DNA of 29,767 nucleotides. Source: Deltaproteobacteria bacterium. GTDB lineage: Bacteria; UBA10199; DSSB01. Positions 17,013-24,774 of the stretch are shown in pieces. Under the pieces are notes generated by a model, which ran no database searches, was not told where the DNA came from, and saw only the letters and a program-made list of their open reading frames with translations. The position numbers and the translations under genes are program-made. Within the stretch, counting starts at the first letter, position 1. Every line of letters starts with the position of its first letter. The stretch is from contig JACKPJ010000010.1 in assembly GCA_024233625.1 (NCBI GenBank), forward strand, positions 1 to 29,767, read 5' to 3'.

Positions 17013-18326
17013 TTATTCGTAGTATTCTCTTCCCAAATGAGTGATTTGATCTTCGCCCATGAGATACCGTAAGGTGTTTTTCAGTTTGATTTCCTGAATA
17101 AATAGGTTGTGTTCAGGGTACAGGCCTGGCGCCGTCAATGGGCTTTTATAGTAAAATGAGAGCCATTCTTGAATTCCTTTGAGGCCTGCGCGTTTTGCAA
17201 GATCCATGTATAAAACGAGATCTAAGACAAGTGGCGCAGCTAGGATGCTGTCCTTACACAAGAAATCGACTTTAATTTGCATTGGATAATCAAGCCATCC
17301 TCGAATATCAATATTATCCCAACCTTCTTTGTCGTCTCCTCGTGGAGGGTAGTAGTTGATGCGAACTTTGTGATAAAGATCTTTATAAAGGTCAGGGTAA
17401 AGTTCGGGCTGCAGAATGGTGTCTAGGACGCCTAGTTTGCTAGTTTCTTTAGTTTTAAAAGATTCTGGGTCATCGAGTACTTCTCCATCTCGATTTCCTA
17501 AAATGTTTGTCGAGAACCAGCCACTAATTCCCAAATAACGCGCTTTAAAACCTGGTGCTAGGATGGTTTTCATTAAGGTCTGTCCAGTTTTAAAATCTTT
17601 TCCCGAAATAGGAGTTTGAGTTTCCATGGCGAGGGTTTCGAGGGCATTCATGTCAGTTGTTAAGTTAGGAGCTCCGTTTGCAAAAGGAATGCCCTGTTTT
17701 AACGCGACGTATGCATAAACCATGCTAGGTGATATGCTGGAATCATTTTCATCAAGGGCTTTTTCGAAAGCATTCAGGTTTTCGTGTGCGCTTCCGGGGC
17801 GATTGAAAACTTCGGTTGAACCGCACCAGATCATGACGAGCCTTTGTACTTGATGGGCTTCTTTAAATTCTTGAATATCTTTTTCGATGGCTTTGGCCCA
17901 ATCTCGGCGTTTTCCAGGTTTGATATGTTGTCCTTCAAGTTTTTTGACAAAATTCTTATCGAATGCGGCAGGCCAAGGTTTGATTTGCGAAAGTTCATTT
18001 TTAATGGGATCTAGATCCTCTTTTTTAAGAACACCGGCTTTAATAGCTGCAGCATAAGCATCGTCTTCGAAGACATCCCATGCGCCAAATACCAGATCTT
18101 TCAGTCCTGCTAGGGGAACAAAATCCTTGATCAGAGGACTATTGTTGTCCGTTCTTTTTCCTAAGCGGATATGTCCCATTTGTGTCATGGAACCAATGGG
18201 TTTTCCTAAACCTTTTTTGCTGAGTTCGACGCCTGCGACGAAGGTAGTGCTGACAGCACCAAGGCCTACCATTAATATGCCGAGTTTTCCTTCAGCGGGT
18301 TTGATTTCAATCTTTTGACTTGTCAC
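17013..18326 (-). CDS. myo-Inositol-1-phosphate synthase (INO1 type)
   Basis: This NAD-dependent enzyme isomerises glucose 6-phosphate to myo-inositol 1-phosphate. The 437-residue protein has a Rossmann nucleotide-binding loop at VGLGAVST (20-27), a PIGSMTQMG segment, the central SGKDFKTGQTLMKT motif with catalytic lysines, and LGNRDGEVL; these match bacterial INO1 proteins of about 430-440 residues. The start is GTG at 18324-18326 with GAGG 7 bases upstream. Product use could be phosphatidylinositol or other inositol lipids, or a compatible solute; no downstream enzyme is present. It is divergent from a phospholipid transport/acylation gene, consistent with an inositol-lipid role. Confidence 0.93.
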   Translation of the reverse strand: MTSQKIEIKPAEGKLGILMVGLGAVSTTFVAGVELSKKGLGKPIGSMTQMGHIRLGKRTDNNSPLIKDFVPLAGLKDLVFGAWDVFEDDAYAAAIKAGVLKKEDLDPIKNELSQIKPWPAAFDKNFVKKLEGQHIKPGKRRDWAKAIEKDIQEFKEAHQVQRLVMIWCGSTEVFNRPGSAHENLNAFEKALDENDSSISPSMVYAYVALKQGIPFANGAPNLTTDMNALETLAMETQTPISGKDFKTGQTLMKTILAPGFKARYLGISGWFSTNILGNRDGEVLDDPESFKTKETSKLGVLDTILQPELYPDLYKDLYHKVRINYYPPRGDDKEGWDNIDIRGWLDYPMQIKVDFLCKDSILAAPLVLDLVLYMDLAKRAGLKGIQEWLSFYYKSPLTAPGLYPEHNLFIQEIKLKNTLRYLMGEDQITHLGREYYE

Positions 18327-18347
18327 AATATTACCTCTTAATAAAAT

Positions 18348-18377
18348 ATATTATGCTGCGTTGACGTTTGATGTTAA
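18348..18377 (-). promoter_or_regulatory. Possible promoter of the inositol-phosphate synthase gene
   Basis: On the minus strand, TTAACA (18377-18372) and TAATAT (18353-18348) are 18 bases apart, placing transcription start shortly before the GAGG/GTG start of the gene. Confidence 0.3.
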
Positions 18378-18549
18378 TAAGTTTTCTTTTGGATAAATCT
18401 TTTAGTTAGACTTCTAACACCAGAAAAAAGTTTTTGTAAACAAACATGTTAAGTTAAATTTAATTCCTTAGAATTCATTGAGTTTTATTTATGTTCGTCC
18501 TCTTGAATTTGTATGATAATTGGCTTAATGAAAAATGAAAGAATAAAAA

Positions 18550-20376
18550 ATGAGCTTTAAATCGATGCCCAAACGTTTTGGTTCTTACTTAATAACCTTA
18601 TCTTTAGGGGCTTTTAATGACAATTTTTTCAAAATGTTACTTCAGCTTTTTGTCGTTCAGGGCATAGCGCTTAAGTCTTCAAAGGAAGAATACATCGGCC
18701 AAACGACTTTTCTCTTTTCACTTCCTTTTGTCTTGTTTGGTCCATGGGCAGGTTATCTAGCGGATCGTTATTCAAAATCAAAATTAATGGTTAAATATAA
18801 ACTTGCGGAACTCATCTTAATGTCAATTGGGGCTTTAGCTTTCGCTATAAACAATGTTCCTTTACTGTTTTTATTGCTTTTTTTAATGTCTGCACAATCT
18901 GCATTTTTTGGGCCAGCAAAATTGGGAGTTATTCCAGAAATGGTCAAACCTGAGCATATTAGTAAAGCCAATGGTTTTGTAGAAATGTTCAGTATTTTGG
19001 CTGTTATTTTAGGTGCAGCAAGTGCGGGTTTTTTACTTAAAATATTTGATTCAGATTATTTAGCGGTGAGTGTTTTTTGTATTTTAATTGCTATTTTGGG
19101 TTATTTATCGTCATTTAAAGTGCCTCAGGTTCCACCTGCGCATATCCATCGTCCATTTCCCCAAAATCCTATTCGGTCTATTTTCCAAAACTTAGCATAT
19201 CTTAAAGCGCAAAGAGAGCTATTTCTTGCGAGTTTAGCCATCAGTTTTTTTTGGATGGTTGGTTTGATTTTTCAAATGAACATTCTCATTTATGGAGAAG
19301 TATTATTAGGTTTGGGCAAAGAAAGAGTTCACGAACTTGCATTTTTAAGTTCGTTTATAGGTTTGGGTATTGCTGTAGGTTCAGTCCTGGCAAGTCGGTG
19401 GTCAGGGAAGAAAATTGAACTGGGTTTGGTTCCTATGGGAGGAATAGGAATTTGCATTTTTTCGATTGCTTTATGTTTTAGTCATTTCTCATATTCGTAT
19501 ACTGCAGCACTATTGTTTTTGGCCGGCACAAGCGGAGGCCTCTATATTATTCCACTTTATGCTTATTTACAATACTATGCAAAACCCGACGAAAAAGGGA
19601 GAATTTTAGCTATCAATGGAATCCTCAATGGTCTTTTTTTAGTCCTAGCTTCATTTTTATACTATTTTGTGACCGTCACATTAGGAGTTTCTTCCAATGT
19701 GTTTTTTCTTTTATTAGGGGTTTTAATAGGTCTTGTCGTCATTTATCTTTGTTGGATTTTGCCTGTTTATTTCGTGCGTTTTGTTGCCTGGTTAGGTACA
19801 CATAGTTTGTATAGTATAAAAATTGAAGGAAGTGAAAATGTGCCTCAAGAAGGGCCTGTTTTACTTGCACCTAATCATGTTTCTTATGTGGATGCCTTTT
19901 TGATTGGAGCTACTTTACAACGATTTATTAAGTTTGTCATGATTAAGAGTATTTATCGTTTACCCGTTATTCATTTTTTTTGTCGATTAATGGGAGTTAT
20001 TCCCATTTCTCCATCAGAAGGTCGCGATTCTGTTAACCAAAGTTTGCACGAGGCACGCCATCAGTTGATGTTGGGAGAAGTAGTTTGTATTTTTCCTGAA
20101 GGTAAAATCACTCGGGATGGTCAAATTAATTCATTTCGTCCCGGCTTTGAAACAATTTTAGAAAATACACATTTTCCTATTATTCCTGTGTACCTTGAAA
20201 ATGTCTGGGGAAGTGTTTTTAGTTATGATAAAAAGAATATTTTTATTAAACTTTTCAAAAGGTTTCCTTATCGTATCACCGTACACTACGGAAAAGCTTT
20301 GCCTGCAACTGCGACCGCTCTAGAGGTTGAAAGGGCAGTAAGAAATCTAGAAGCCGAAGCAAAACGAGTGAATTGA
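18550..20376 (+). CDS. MFS lysophospholipid flippase fused to PlsC acyltransferase
   Basis: The 608-residue protein joins an LplT-like major-facilitator transporter (about residues 1-420, roughly twelve membrane helices; FNDNFFKM at the start and GYLADRYSKSK between helices 2 and 3) to a PlsC-type acyltransferase domain (about 425-608). The acyltransferase motifs are NHxxxxD with His443 and Asp448 in NHVSYVD, and FPEG at 515-518. Related three-domain proteins add an acyl-ACP synthetase (Aas) after PlsC; that domain is missing here, so acyl chains must come pre-activated. It probably flips lysophospholipids inward and re-acylates them. The transferase faces the cytoplasm by analogy. Upstream of the ATG only a weak GAAAGA ribosome site is seen. 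Confidence 0.9.
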   Translation: MSFKSMPKRFGSYLITLSLGAFNDNFFKMLLQLFVVQGIALKSSKEEYIGQTTFLFSLPFVLFGPWAGYLADRYSKSKLMVKYKLAELILMSIGALAFAINNVPLLFLLLFLMSAQSAFFGPAKLGVIPEMVKPEHISKANGFVEMFSILAVILGAASAGFLLKIFDSDYLAVSVFCILIAILGYLSSFKVPQVPPAHIHRPFPQNPIRSIFQNLAYLKAQRELFLASLAISFFWMVGLIFQMNILIYGEVLLGLGKERVHELAFLSSFIGLGIAVGSVLASRWSGKKIELGLVPMGGIGICIFSIALCFSHFSYSYTAALLFLAGTSGGLYIIPLYAYLQYYAKPDEKGRILAINGILNGLFLVLASFLYYFVTVTLGVSSNVFFLLLGVLIGLVVIYLCWILPVYFVRFVAWLGTHSLYSIKIEGSENVPQEGPVLLAPNHVSYVDAFLIGATLQRFIKFVMIKSIYRLPVIHFFCRLMGVIPISPSEGRDSVNQSLHEARHQLMLGEVVCIFPEGKITRDGQINSFRPGFETILENTHFPIIPVYLENVWGSVFSYDKKNIFIKLFKRFPYRITVHYGKALPATATALEVERAVRNLEAEAKRVN

Positions 20377-20410
20377 TTTTATTTTTAAAAATTTAGAGTG
20401 GGTTAAGAGT

Positions 20411-20440
20411 TTGACGATCATAGCCTTAGAGTGTTAGCTC
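20411..20440 (+). promoter_or_regulatory. Possible promoter of mtnP
   Basis: TTGACG (20411-20416) and TAGCTC (20435-20440) are 18 bases apart, about 78 bases before the mtnP start. The -35 is good, the -10 poor. Confidence 0.3.
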
Positions 20441-20517
20441 TTCACTTTCAATAAATTAATATGAACCCTTTATAAAAAAGCTAAGTAACAGACCTCTATA
20501 AGTGAAGGAGAGAATTT

Positions 20518-21378
20518 ATGTTGAAGCCTAAAGTTGCCATTATTGGAGGTAGCGGCCTGTATCAAATCGATGGTTTAGAAGTGCTTGAGGAAAGAAATGT
20601 CGAGACACCTTTTGGGAGCCCTTCAGAAGCTTTTGTTTTGGGAAAATTAGAAGGTGTCGAAGTTGCTTTTTTAGCAAGGCACGGAAAAGGGCATCGCATT
20701 TTACCAACAGAGCTTAATTTTAGAGCAAACATTTATGCTATTAAAAGTTTGGGCTGCGATTCTATTTTGTCTGTATCTGCTGTGGGGTCTTTGCAAGAAG
20801 AAATTGCTCCCGGTCATTTTGTCGTTGTAGACCAATTTATAGACAGAACTCAAAAACGTCCTCACACTTTTTTTGGTGAAGGCTTAGTGGCACATGTTGC
20901 TTTTGCAAATCCTGTTTGTCCTACTTTATGTCGAGACCTCATTGAAGCAACAAAAAAGGTTGGGGTTCAATGTCATGAAAAAGGAACTTACGTTTGTATC
21001 GAAGGGCCTCAGTTTTCTACCAAAGCCGAGTCAAAATTGTATCGCCAATGGGGTGCCGATGTGATTGGTATGACCAATTTACAAGAAGCCAAATTAGCCC
21101 GTGAAGCAGAAATTTGTTATAGCACTCTAGCACTTTCAACAGATTATGACTGTTGGCACGAGGAACATGATTCTGTGACAGTAGAAATGGTGATTGCAAC
21201 TCTTCAGCAAAATGTTGAAATGGCAAAAGAGGTTTTAAAGACTGTTTTGCCTCAGGTAGCTAGCAAAGAAGAATGTTCGCATTGTCGAAGCCTAAGTCAT
21301 GCTATCATGACTGACAAAAAATTCATTCCACAGGAAACTCAAGAAAAGTTAAAACTGATTTGTGGCAAATATCTCTAA
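20518..21378 (+). CDS. mtnP: S-methyl-5'-thioadenosine phosphorylase
   Basis: MtnP splits methylthioadenosine, a by-product of polyamine synthesis, with phosphate into adenine and 5-methylthioribose 1-phosphate. The 286-residue length is normal. Motifs are the phosphate loop IIGGSGLY (8-15), ARHGKGH, SVSAVGSL, then VDQFIDRT, the IEGPQFST segment, and GMTNLQEAKLAREAEICY with STDYDCWH, which distinguishes MTA phosphorylase from purine nucleoside phosphorylase (Asp in the adenine pocket). AAGGAG lies upstream of the ATG at a good distance. Its last 17 bases overlap the next gene. Confidence 0.93.
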   Translation: MLKPKVAIIGGSGLYQIDGLEVLEERNVETPFGSPSEAFVLGKLEGVEVAFLARHGKGHRILPTELNFRANIYAIKSLGCDSILSVSAVGSLQEEIAPGHFVVVDQFIDRTQKRPHTFFGEGLVAHVAFANPVCPTLCRDLIEATKKVGVQCHEKGTYVCIEGPQFSTKAESKLYRQWGADVIGMTNLQEAKLAREAEICYSTLALSTDYDCWHEEHDSVTVEMVIATLQQNVEMAKEVLKTVLPQVASKEECSHCRSLSHAIMTDKKFIPQETQEKLKLICGKYL

Positions 21379-21739
21379 AATAAAAAGTGAAGAAGTTGAG
21401 AGTATTGGTGCTTATTTAAAGCATCAGCGGGAGCTTCGAGGGATTCCTCTTGAGGAAATCTCCAAACATAGCTTGATTCGCATGGAATTTTTGCAAGCGA
21501 TTGAACAAGAACAGTTTGTTAAACTGCCCGGTCTAGCTTTTGCAAAAGGTTATTTAAGGGCTTATGCCAATTACATTGGTTTGGATGCTGAAGATGTGCT
21601 GTTACGTTTTGAGTCACGTTATGCCTACTTAAAACGAGATAATAAAAAATTAGAGAGTATTCCTTGGCTATCCATTTTCTTGAGTTTGGTAGTGGTGATA
21701 TTTGTTGTAATTTTATTATTTTTTTTAGTGAAAGAATGA
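21362..21739 (+). CDS. RodZ-like HTH and single-membrane-helix protein, lacking the periplasmic domain
   Basis: This 125-residue protein has an N-terminal RodZ-type helix-turn-helix (HTH_25, about residues 14-84: SIGAYLKHQRELRGIPLEEIS, then LPGLAFAKGYLRAYANYIGLD), a short basic stretch, and one membrane helix at about 101-122 (WLSIFLSLVVVIFVVILLFF). RodZ normally continues as a periplasmic beta domain to about 300 residues; here the protein ends right after the helix. RodZ links MreB to the wall machinery. The start is GTG 21362, inside mtnP, with no clear ribosome site; the next in-frame ATG would cut into the HTH. The stop overlaps recO in ATGA. Either a natural short form or a regulatory membrane HTH protein. 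Confidence 0.75.
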   Translation: MANISKIKSEEVESIGAYLKHQRELRGIPLEEISKHSLIRMEFLQAIEQEQFVKLPGLAFAKGYLRAYANYIGLDAEDVLLRFESRYAYLKRDNKKLESIPWLSIFLSLVVVIFVVILLFFLVKE

Positions 21740-22476
21740 AAACAGGGGAAATTATTTCAGATCATGCATGGTTGATTAAGTCCACACGCTATGGAGATAG
21801 CCATCGCATATTGACTTTACTAACAAAAAATCATGGCCGTGTCGATGCGATTGCATATGGAGCTTTGGGTTCTCGAAAGCGTTTTGGGGGAACTCTTGAT
21901 TTTCTTAATTTATTGCAAATTGAGATTCAAGCAGGCCGGGGAGACTTAAATCGGCTCGTAAAGTGTGAATTGGTTTCCAGTGATATAAATCATTTACTTG
22001 CACAAATAAAATTAAATTATCAGCAGACTGTTGCAGTATTAAGTTGGTTTAAACTTATTTCTAAAATTATTCCTCGTGGTGGAGGTCAAGATCTTGATCT
22101 GTTTAGTTTATTAGCAAATTCTCTTCAAGCAATAGCTATTCATCCACTTTTTCTTGTTCATCTTGTTTTTTTAAAAAACTTGCTCAACCGTTTAGGGTAC
22201 TTATTCGATTTTTCTCGTTGCCTGAATTGCCGTGGACAGAGTCACACTCCCTTTTATTTTGAATTAGAAGGAGGAGCTTTTTACTGCAGTTTGTGTTTTA
22301 AAAAACCGAGCTCTTATTCCCTTTCAGATTGTATTTCAGATGAGGTTTGGTCCTATTCAGCGAATACTTTAGCATATCAGCAAATACCGTTAAACGAGTT
22401 AGAAACACTTTTGATGGATAGCTATCAACATTTTTTGGGTGTGCAGTTTGATTGTTTTGAAAAAATCGTTGCCTAA
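21736..22476 (+). CDS. recO: DNA repair protein RecO
   Basis: RecO helps RecR load RecA on SSB-coated single-stranded DNA in the RecFOR pathway. The start is ATG 21736 (246 residues), overlapping the preceding stop by 4 bases; upstream in-frame codons would add 24 unrelated residues. An N-terminal OB fold (about 1-80; HAWLIKSTRYGDSHRILTLLT, then GALGSRKRFGG) is followed by a helical domain and a four-cysteine zinc site at Cys162, Cys165, Cys184 and Cys187, as in many RecO proteins. Length and architecture are normal. Confidence 0.92.
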   Translation: MKTGEIISDHAWLIKSTRYGDSHRILTLLTKNHGRVDAIAYGALGSRKRFGGTLDFLNLLQIEIQAGRGDLNRLVKCELVSSDINHLLAQIKLNYQQTVAVLSWFKLISKIIPRGGGQDLDLFSLLANSLQAIAIHPLFLVHLVFLKNLLNRLGYLFDFSRCLNCRGQSHTPFYFELEGGAFYCSLCFKKPSSYSLSDCISDEVWSYSANTLAYQQIPLNELETLLMDSYQHFLGVQFDCFEKIVA

Positions 22477-22517
22477 TTTTATTTACCATAATTTTTCAAA
22501 AAAATAAAAGGGGATAA

Positions 22518-22571
22518 ATGATTAGAAGCTTGATTAAAAATTTTAACAAGTTTATTTGCACTGAAGTTTAA
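22518..22571 (+). CDS. Possible 17-residue short ORF in the rpmB leader
   Basis: ATG 22518 with AAGGGGA just upstream (GGGG at 22510-22513, spacing about 4) opens 17 codons ending in TAA. The peptide (starts MIRSLIKNFNKF) resembles nothing I know. It may be a leader peptide or chance. Confidence 0.2.
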   Translation: MIRSLIKNFNKFICTEV

Positions 22572-22671
22572 GCTGAGTTATGAAGCTTTATCTGTAGATG
22601 AGGCAGTTGCGAGATCTAGAACATCTAAAATGTTTATAAGCTTAATGTTTAAAGAAATAAGAGGAAAAAAT

Positions 22672-22989
22672 ATGGCACAAATTTGTGAAATAACTCGAAA
22701 ACGTGTTCCACATACCCATAACTTAGGTGAGGGTGAGCAAGCTGATAAGCTCTTGAAAAGAAAAATTGAGATTAAAGAAATTAAAGATGCCGTTCGTTTG
22801 AAAGTTTCCAAACAAGGCTTGGAACGTATAAAGCAGGCTGGTGGATTAGGAAAATGGATTTCTCAACAATCTGAAGAGCAGTTAAAAAACAATCCAAAAT
22901 TTAAAAAGCTCTACGATCGTCTTCCAGAATCTATGAAACCAAAAAAGCAAGAAGAAGAAAAAGCTGAGGAAGCAGAAGCCAAAGAGTAG
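22672..22989 (+). CDS. rpmB: Divergent ribosomal protein L28 candidate with acidic/basic C-terminal tail
   Basis: ATG 22672 is preceded by GAGG (22661-22664) at a spacing of 7, so the ATG at 22630 is rejected. The 105-residue protein starts MAQICEITRKRVPHTHN, like the L28 opening (Cys-x-x-Thr-x-Lys-Arg), and continues with a basic KRK segment and DAVRLKVSKQGLERIKQAGGLGKWI (40-63), which parallels the VKLRVSAKGMRIIDKKG block of L28. The middle segment is shorter and altered, and a roughly 40-residue Lys/Glu-rich tail replaces the normal end (L28 is usually 60-80 residues). L28 sits near the 23S rRNA surface of the large subunit. No rpmG neighbour is seen. Assignment is from motif resemblance only. 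Confidence 0.6.
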   Translation: MAQICEITRKRVPHTHNLGEGEQADKLLKRKIEIKEIKDAVRLKVSKQGLERIKQAGGLGKWISQQSEEQLKNNPKFKKLYDRLPESMKPKKQEEEKAEEAEAKE

Positions 22990-23007
22990 GGGGGAGGGTC
23001 TACTTAG

Positions 23008-24264
23008 TTAGGCTTCTTTGTCTTTGACCTCGTTGAGATTTAACAGATTGCTTTGTATTTCGATGCTAGAGGGCGTTTCTAATTCCTGATTAGAAATTCC
23101 AAACTCTTGAAAACGTCGCGCGATCGGTAAAACGCGGTGGTCAAGAGATCCCATTGCTCGATTAAAAGCTTTGACAGATTTATTGAGCTCTTTTCCGACG
23201 TCATTAAGATGTTCAATAAATTTACTCAGACGTTGATAGAGCTCCTGACCTTGTTTGGCAATTCGAGTGGCATTTTCTGTCATTTCTTGTTGTTGCCAGC
23301 CGTAAGCAACCGCTTTAAGCAGCGCAAGAAGTGTGACCGGTGTTGCAATCAAGATTTTCTGTTTAAAGCTGTTTTCAAGAAGTTGAGGATCGTTTTCGAA
23401 AGCGGCAGCTAGACAGGCCTCGCTGGGAATAAACATCACAACTATTTCAGGGGATGTTTCAAAGAGGTCCCAATATTTTTTTTGGCTCAGTTCTCTAACT
23501 CGACTCATGAGTGCTTTGGAGTGGTCGATGAGCTTCTGTCTTCTCTGACTTTCCTCTTGAGTTTCCATTGCTTCAAGATAGGCTTCTAAGGGAACTTTTG
23601 AATCAACCGGTAAAATCCCTTTATTCGGAAGATGAATGATCATGTCAGGTCTTCCTTGTTGTGTGCTGACTTGTTCCTCAAATGAGATGTGCTTTGTCAT
23701 GCCAGCCATTTCGACGACACGCCTTAATTGAATTTCTCCCCAGCGCCCACGAATACTGGAAGATTTTAAAGCTTGAGAGAGCGTAAGAGTTGTACTCTGT
23801 AGCTGTGAGTGTCCTTCAGCTAGGTGTTTAATCTGTTGCTGCAAGCTTTCGTAGGCACCTTGCCTTTTTTGTTCCAAAGCACGAATATGCCCATCGAGAT
23901 GATTAAGGTTTTCTTTAAGAGGTTCGACTAAACCCTTAATTTCTAATTTCTGAGTATTCCAGTCTTGTTGAGATTGGTTCATGAGGTTTTTGACTTGAGT
24001 TTGGACTTGTTTATTCCATTCTTCAGACTGTTCACGAAATATTTTCCCTGCTAAAACCTGGAAACTGTCTTGTAGTTTTTCTTGTGACTGTTCTAGCCAT
24101 TTATACTTTTCCTCTTGATTAAAATTAAGCGCTTCGAGGTCTTTTATTTGAAGTTTTAGCTGCTCAGATTCTTTTTGAGAACGTAGTTTGATGAATATGG
24201 TTATTAAGAGACCGATACTTAGCCCAAGAATGAAACTGATTAGTATTTGAAAGTAAGAAGGCAC
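23008..24264 (-). CDS. rmuC: DNA recombination protein RmuC
   Basis: RmuC is a nuclease-fold protein that limits rearrangements at inverted repeats. The 418-residue protein has an N-terminal membrane helix (about 4-26), a long coiled coil (about 28-165) and the conserved RmuC domain: RGRWGEIQLRRVVEMAGM (about 174-191), PDMIIHLPNKGILPVDSKVPLEAY with the PVDSK motif, FIPSEA, and KILIATPVTLLALLKAVAYGW. The start is GTG (24262-24264) with AGGAG 7 bases upstream on the minus strand. It converges on the L28 candidate with 18 bases between stops; no terminator hairpin is evident there. Confidence 0.93.
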   Translation of the reverse strand: MPSYFQILISFILGLSIGLLITIFIKLRSQKESEQLKLQIKDLEALNFNQEEKYKWLEQSQEKLQDSFQVLAGKIFREQSEEWNKQVQTQVKNLMNQSQQDWNTQKLEIKGLVEPLKENLNHLDGHIRALEQKRQGAYESLQQQIKHLAEGHSQLQSTTLTLSQALKSSSIRGRWGEIQLRRVVEMAGMTKHISFEEQVSTQQGRPDMIIHLPNKGILPVDSKVPLEAYLEAMETQEESQRRQKLIDHSKALMSRVRELSQKKYWDLFETSPEIVVMFIPSEACLAAAFENDPQLLENSFKQKILIATPVTLLALLKAVAYGWQQQEMTENATRIAKQGQELYQRLSKFIEHLNDVGKELNKSVKAFNRAMGSLDHRVLPIARRFQEFGISNQELETPSSIEIQSNLLNLNEVKDKEA

Positions 24265-24532
24265 AAATTAGCTCCTGTTTTCTAGATCATTGATATTTAT
24301 TGATGACTTTAGCCCCCAGTTTTGTGAGAAATTGAGGTTTTTTAACCACTTAGTAAGGCTTTAAAGTCCTGATTCTGATCATGGTGTATCTTTAAAAGTG
24401 TTTTTAATTTCAATGAGTTGAAGGTTTTTTTATAAAATTGGCAAGCTTATTGCTTTGTATAAATAGTATATAGAGAATGAATCCAACCTTTCTCTCGATA
24501 TCAATAATTTTTCTGCTTCAAAGCCTGCCTGG

Positions 24533-24598
24533 TTTTCCTTCCTAGCTACCCGTAATATTACAAAGAGAGAAATTACGGGTAGTGATTTCCTTCCTTCT
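24533..24598. repeat. 11-bp perfect inverted repeat flanked by 10-bp direct repeats
   Basis: CTACCCGTAAT (24546-24556) pairs exactly with ATTACGGGTAG (24572-24582) across a 15-base loop. TTTCCTTCCT occurs on both sides (within 24533-24543 and at 24586-24595). No T-run follows on either strand, so it is not a typical terminator, and neither neighbouring gene ends here. Regulator site, structured RNA or the scar of a small mobile element are all possible. Confidence 0.65.
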
Positions 24599-24711
24599 GC
24601 TAACACGTATTAATCCTGAATAAAAGTAAGAATCCATTGCTGTAGATGAGGGTATCTAAATTTTTATTTTAGAGGGAATTTTTGTTTTTTTAAAATAGTC
24701 GCGCTTAAGAC

Positions 24712-24742
24712 TTGACGCTTGGGTTAACTTGAAAGATATATC
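24712..24742 (+). promoter_or_regulatory. Likely promoter of the exported FG-GAP-like gene
   Basis: TTGACG (24712-24717) lies 17 bases before GATATA (24735-24740) or 19 before TATATC (24737-24742). The start codon follows at 24775 with a GAGGT ribosome site (24764-24768). Confidence 0.4.
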
Positions 24743-24774
24743 TTGATCAAATAGCGAGGTATTGAGGTATTTCA

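Larger units (their letters stand above)
24265..24774. other. Divergent intergenic region with a perfect palindrome
   Basis: This 510-base region separates rmuC (-) from the exported FG-GAP-like gene (+). It contains a perfect 11-bp inverted repeat (24546-24582) bracketed by copies of TTTCCTTCCT, and a likely promoter at 24712-24742. No ORF with a credible ribosome site is seen on either strand; a small RNA cannot be excluded. Confidence 0.5.

Noticed and set aside
21664..21735. Upstream extension of recO
   Set aside because: The extra 24 residues are the out-of-frame reading of the RodZ-like membrane helix; RecO homology begins at ATG 21736.
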